Both the position numbers and the translations under genes were made by a program. 64,000 nt of DNA from contig JBBRQD010000019.1 of NCBI GenBank assembly GCA_038227045.1, positions 1 through 64,000 on the forward strand, written 5' to 3'. Shown here in pieces: positions 63,305 to 64,000 of this stretch. Under the pieces are notes generated by a model. It was given only the letters and a program-made list of their open reading frames with translations, was not told where the DNA came from and ran no database searches. Source of the stretch: JANXLS01 sp038227045 (GTDB lineage Bacteria > Planctomycetota > SZUA-567 > H5-PLA8). How positions within the stretch are numbered: position 1 is the stretch's first letter; every line of letters begins with the position of its first letter.

Positions 63305-64000
63305 TTATTTTGATTTTGTGCCGGCACCCGGCACTGTTTTTATTGTTTCTCGATTCGTGGTGCTCCAGACACCACCGTTGATTTGAACCTCCAACCGTTC
63401 CGATCGTTCCGAGCGCTGTTGCGCCTCAATTTGCCGCGATCTCGCCTCCGCTTTTGCCGCGTTGCGCGCTTCTATTGAGCGAATGGATTCCGCGAGTTCT
63501 CCGCCCTGCTCCGCGTCTCCATTCTTTTTTTCGTTCGTCACGGGCGCGATCGCAATCCCGTCCGCCTTGGGCGTTACAGGAGCGGCGCTCGTCACATTTG
63601 TTCCACTTTCGGTTTTCGGCCGTGTCTGATCGGCGCGATCTTGAACGCTTTGCTTTGGCGTGCTAACTGGTGCGTCAATCGTTTCAGCCGGTTGTGCCAA
63701 CGGTTGTGGAATGCCCGTTGCGGCCGCCGGAGCTTTCGCGGGGGATTGCATACAATAAATTACCGCCACCAAAGCAACTGACGCTATCGATGCAACCCAC
63801 ACGCTTGAAACCACGGGTGCCGTCGTGAATTCTCCCGCGGCAACCGGGGCGCTGGGCGCGACCGGCGCGATTTGCGCGCAGGGCCGGCCGGGCAGAATTC
63901 CGTCCAATTTTTCGCAGAGCGCGGCGGGCGCGGACTGCGCGAGATCCCGCCACAACAAACCCAGCACGACCGCAGCGCCGACAACGTGTCCTTTGCTCTT
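63305..64000 (-). CDS. Membrane protein with C-terminal charged helix (partial at window edge)
   Basis: The frame is open to the right edge of the window, so the start is outside; a GTG at 63967 is probably internal. Visible: CEKLDGILPGRP, one transmembrane helix (SSVWVASIASVALVAVIYCM), a Pro/Ala/Thr-rich linker, and a charged helix (SIEARNAAKAEARSRQIEAQ) before a polar end. The single helix with a cytoplasmic part ahead of it fits an anti-sigma-factor-like or sensor layout, but this is not established. It is 9 bases upstream of the small exported protein gene. Confidence 0.6.
   Translation of the reverse strand, partial: KSKGHVVGAAVVLGLLWRDLAQSAPAALCEKLDGILPGRPCAQIAPVAPSAPVAAGEFTTAPVVSSVWVASIASVALVAVIYCMQSPAKAPAAATGIPQPLAQPAETIDAPVSTPKQSVQDRADQTRPKTESGTNVTSAAPVTPKADGIAIAPVTNEKKNGDAEQGGELAESIRSIEARNAAKAEARSRQIEAQQRSERSERLEVQINGGVWSTTNRETIKTVPGAGTKSK

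Overview
The window (about 57-60 % G+C by eye) looks like chromosome from a Gram-negative bacterium of the PVC superphylum (Planctomycetota/Verrucomicrobiota/Lentisphaerota) or a close environmental relative. The evidence is a DUF1800-DUF1501 gene pair, a giant ThuA / PVC-type dehydrogenase / CxxCH cytochrome fusion, long secreted proteins with PKD, Ig-like and DNRLRE modules, HEAT-rich secreted proteins, a short RFQFHLST-type membrane protein, and many intergenic inverted repeats. No rRNA or tRNA gene was found. The genus cannot be fixed from this sequence.

Layout. 1-8.2 kb: a transposase-like tail, alaS with an A+T-richer mosaic segment, a DNRLRE surface protein, and a secreted arabinofuranosidase-like glycosidase. 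8.3-13.3 kb: an Lgt paralogue, an FHA-GAF sensor, an orphan antitoxin, a three-gene overlapping cassette headed by a TIGR04255-family protein, and a gene-poor stretch with tandem hairpins; this is the most accessory-looking part. 13.3-21.7 kb: S41 protease plus thiO, a small membrane protein, a 32-residue basic protein with its own terminator, DUF1501/DUF1800, a tiny lipoprotein and a spermidine-synthase-like enzyme. 21.9-32.8 kb: a repeat-rich membrane protein, a secreted MBL hydrolase, rmuC, a subtilase-like protein, an FHA protein next to a nucleotidyltransferase, and scpA. 32.9-40.4 kb: HEAT protein, a papain-like protease with a 105-residue Asp/Glu tail, a glycosyltransferase pseudogene, two peroxiredoxins, DUF2752, SWIB and PDZ proteins. 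40.4-51.7 kb: nitrate-reductase-like catalytic subunit with a fused DmsB-DmsC-type partner, dprA, and LysR divergent from an RND pump. 51.9-64 kb: PVC-type cytochrome fusion plus Gfo/Idh/MocA oxidoreductase, pyk, twin 166-residue periplasmic proteins, radical SAM protein, and a three-gene secreted-protein set running off the right edge.

The most unusual items are: (1) a 145-residue C-terminal module, ending GKTK, shared by the glycosidase and the subtilase-like protein, which have unrelated catalytic domains; (2) the TIGR04255-headed cassette; (3) the papain-like protease with no evident signal peptide and a nearly pure Asp/Glu tail; (4) the alaS mosaic; (5) two copies of one inverted repeat, one of which supplies the scpA stop codon. 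Functions are given from motifs visible in the translations; no database search was run.
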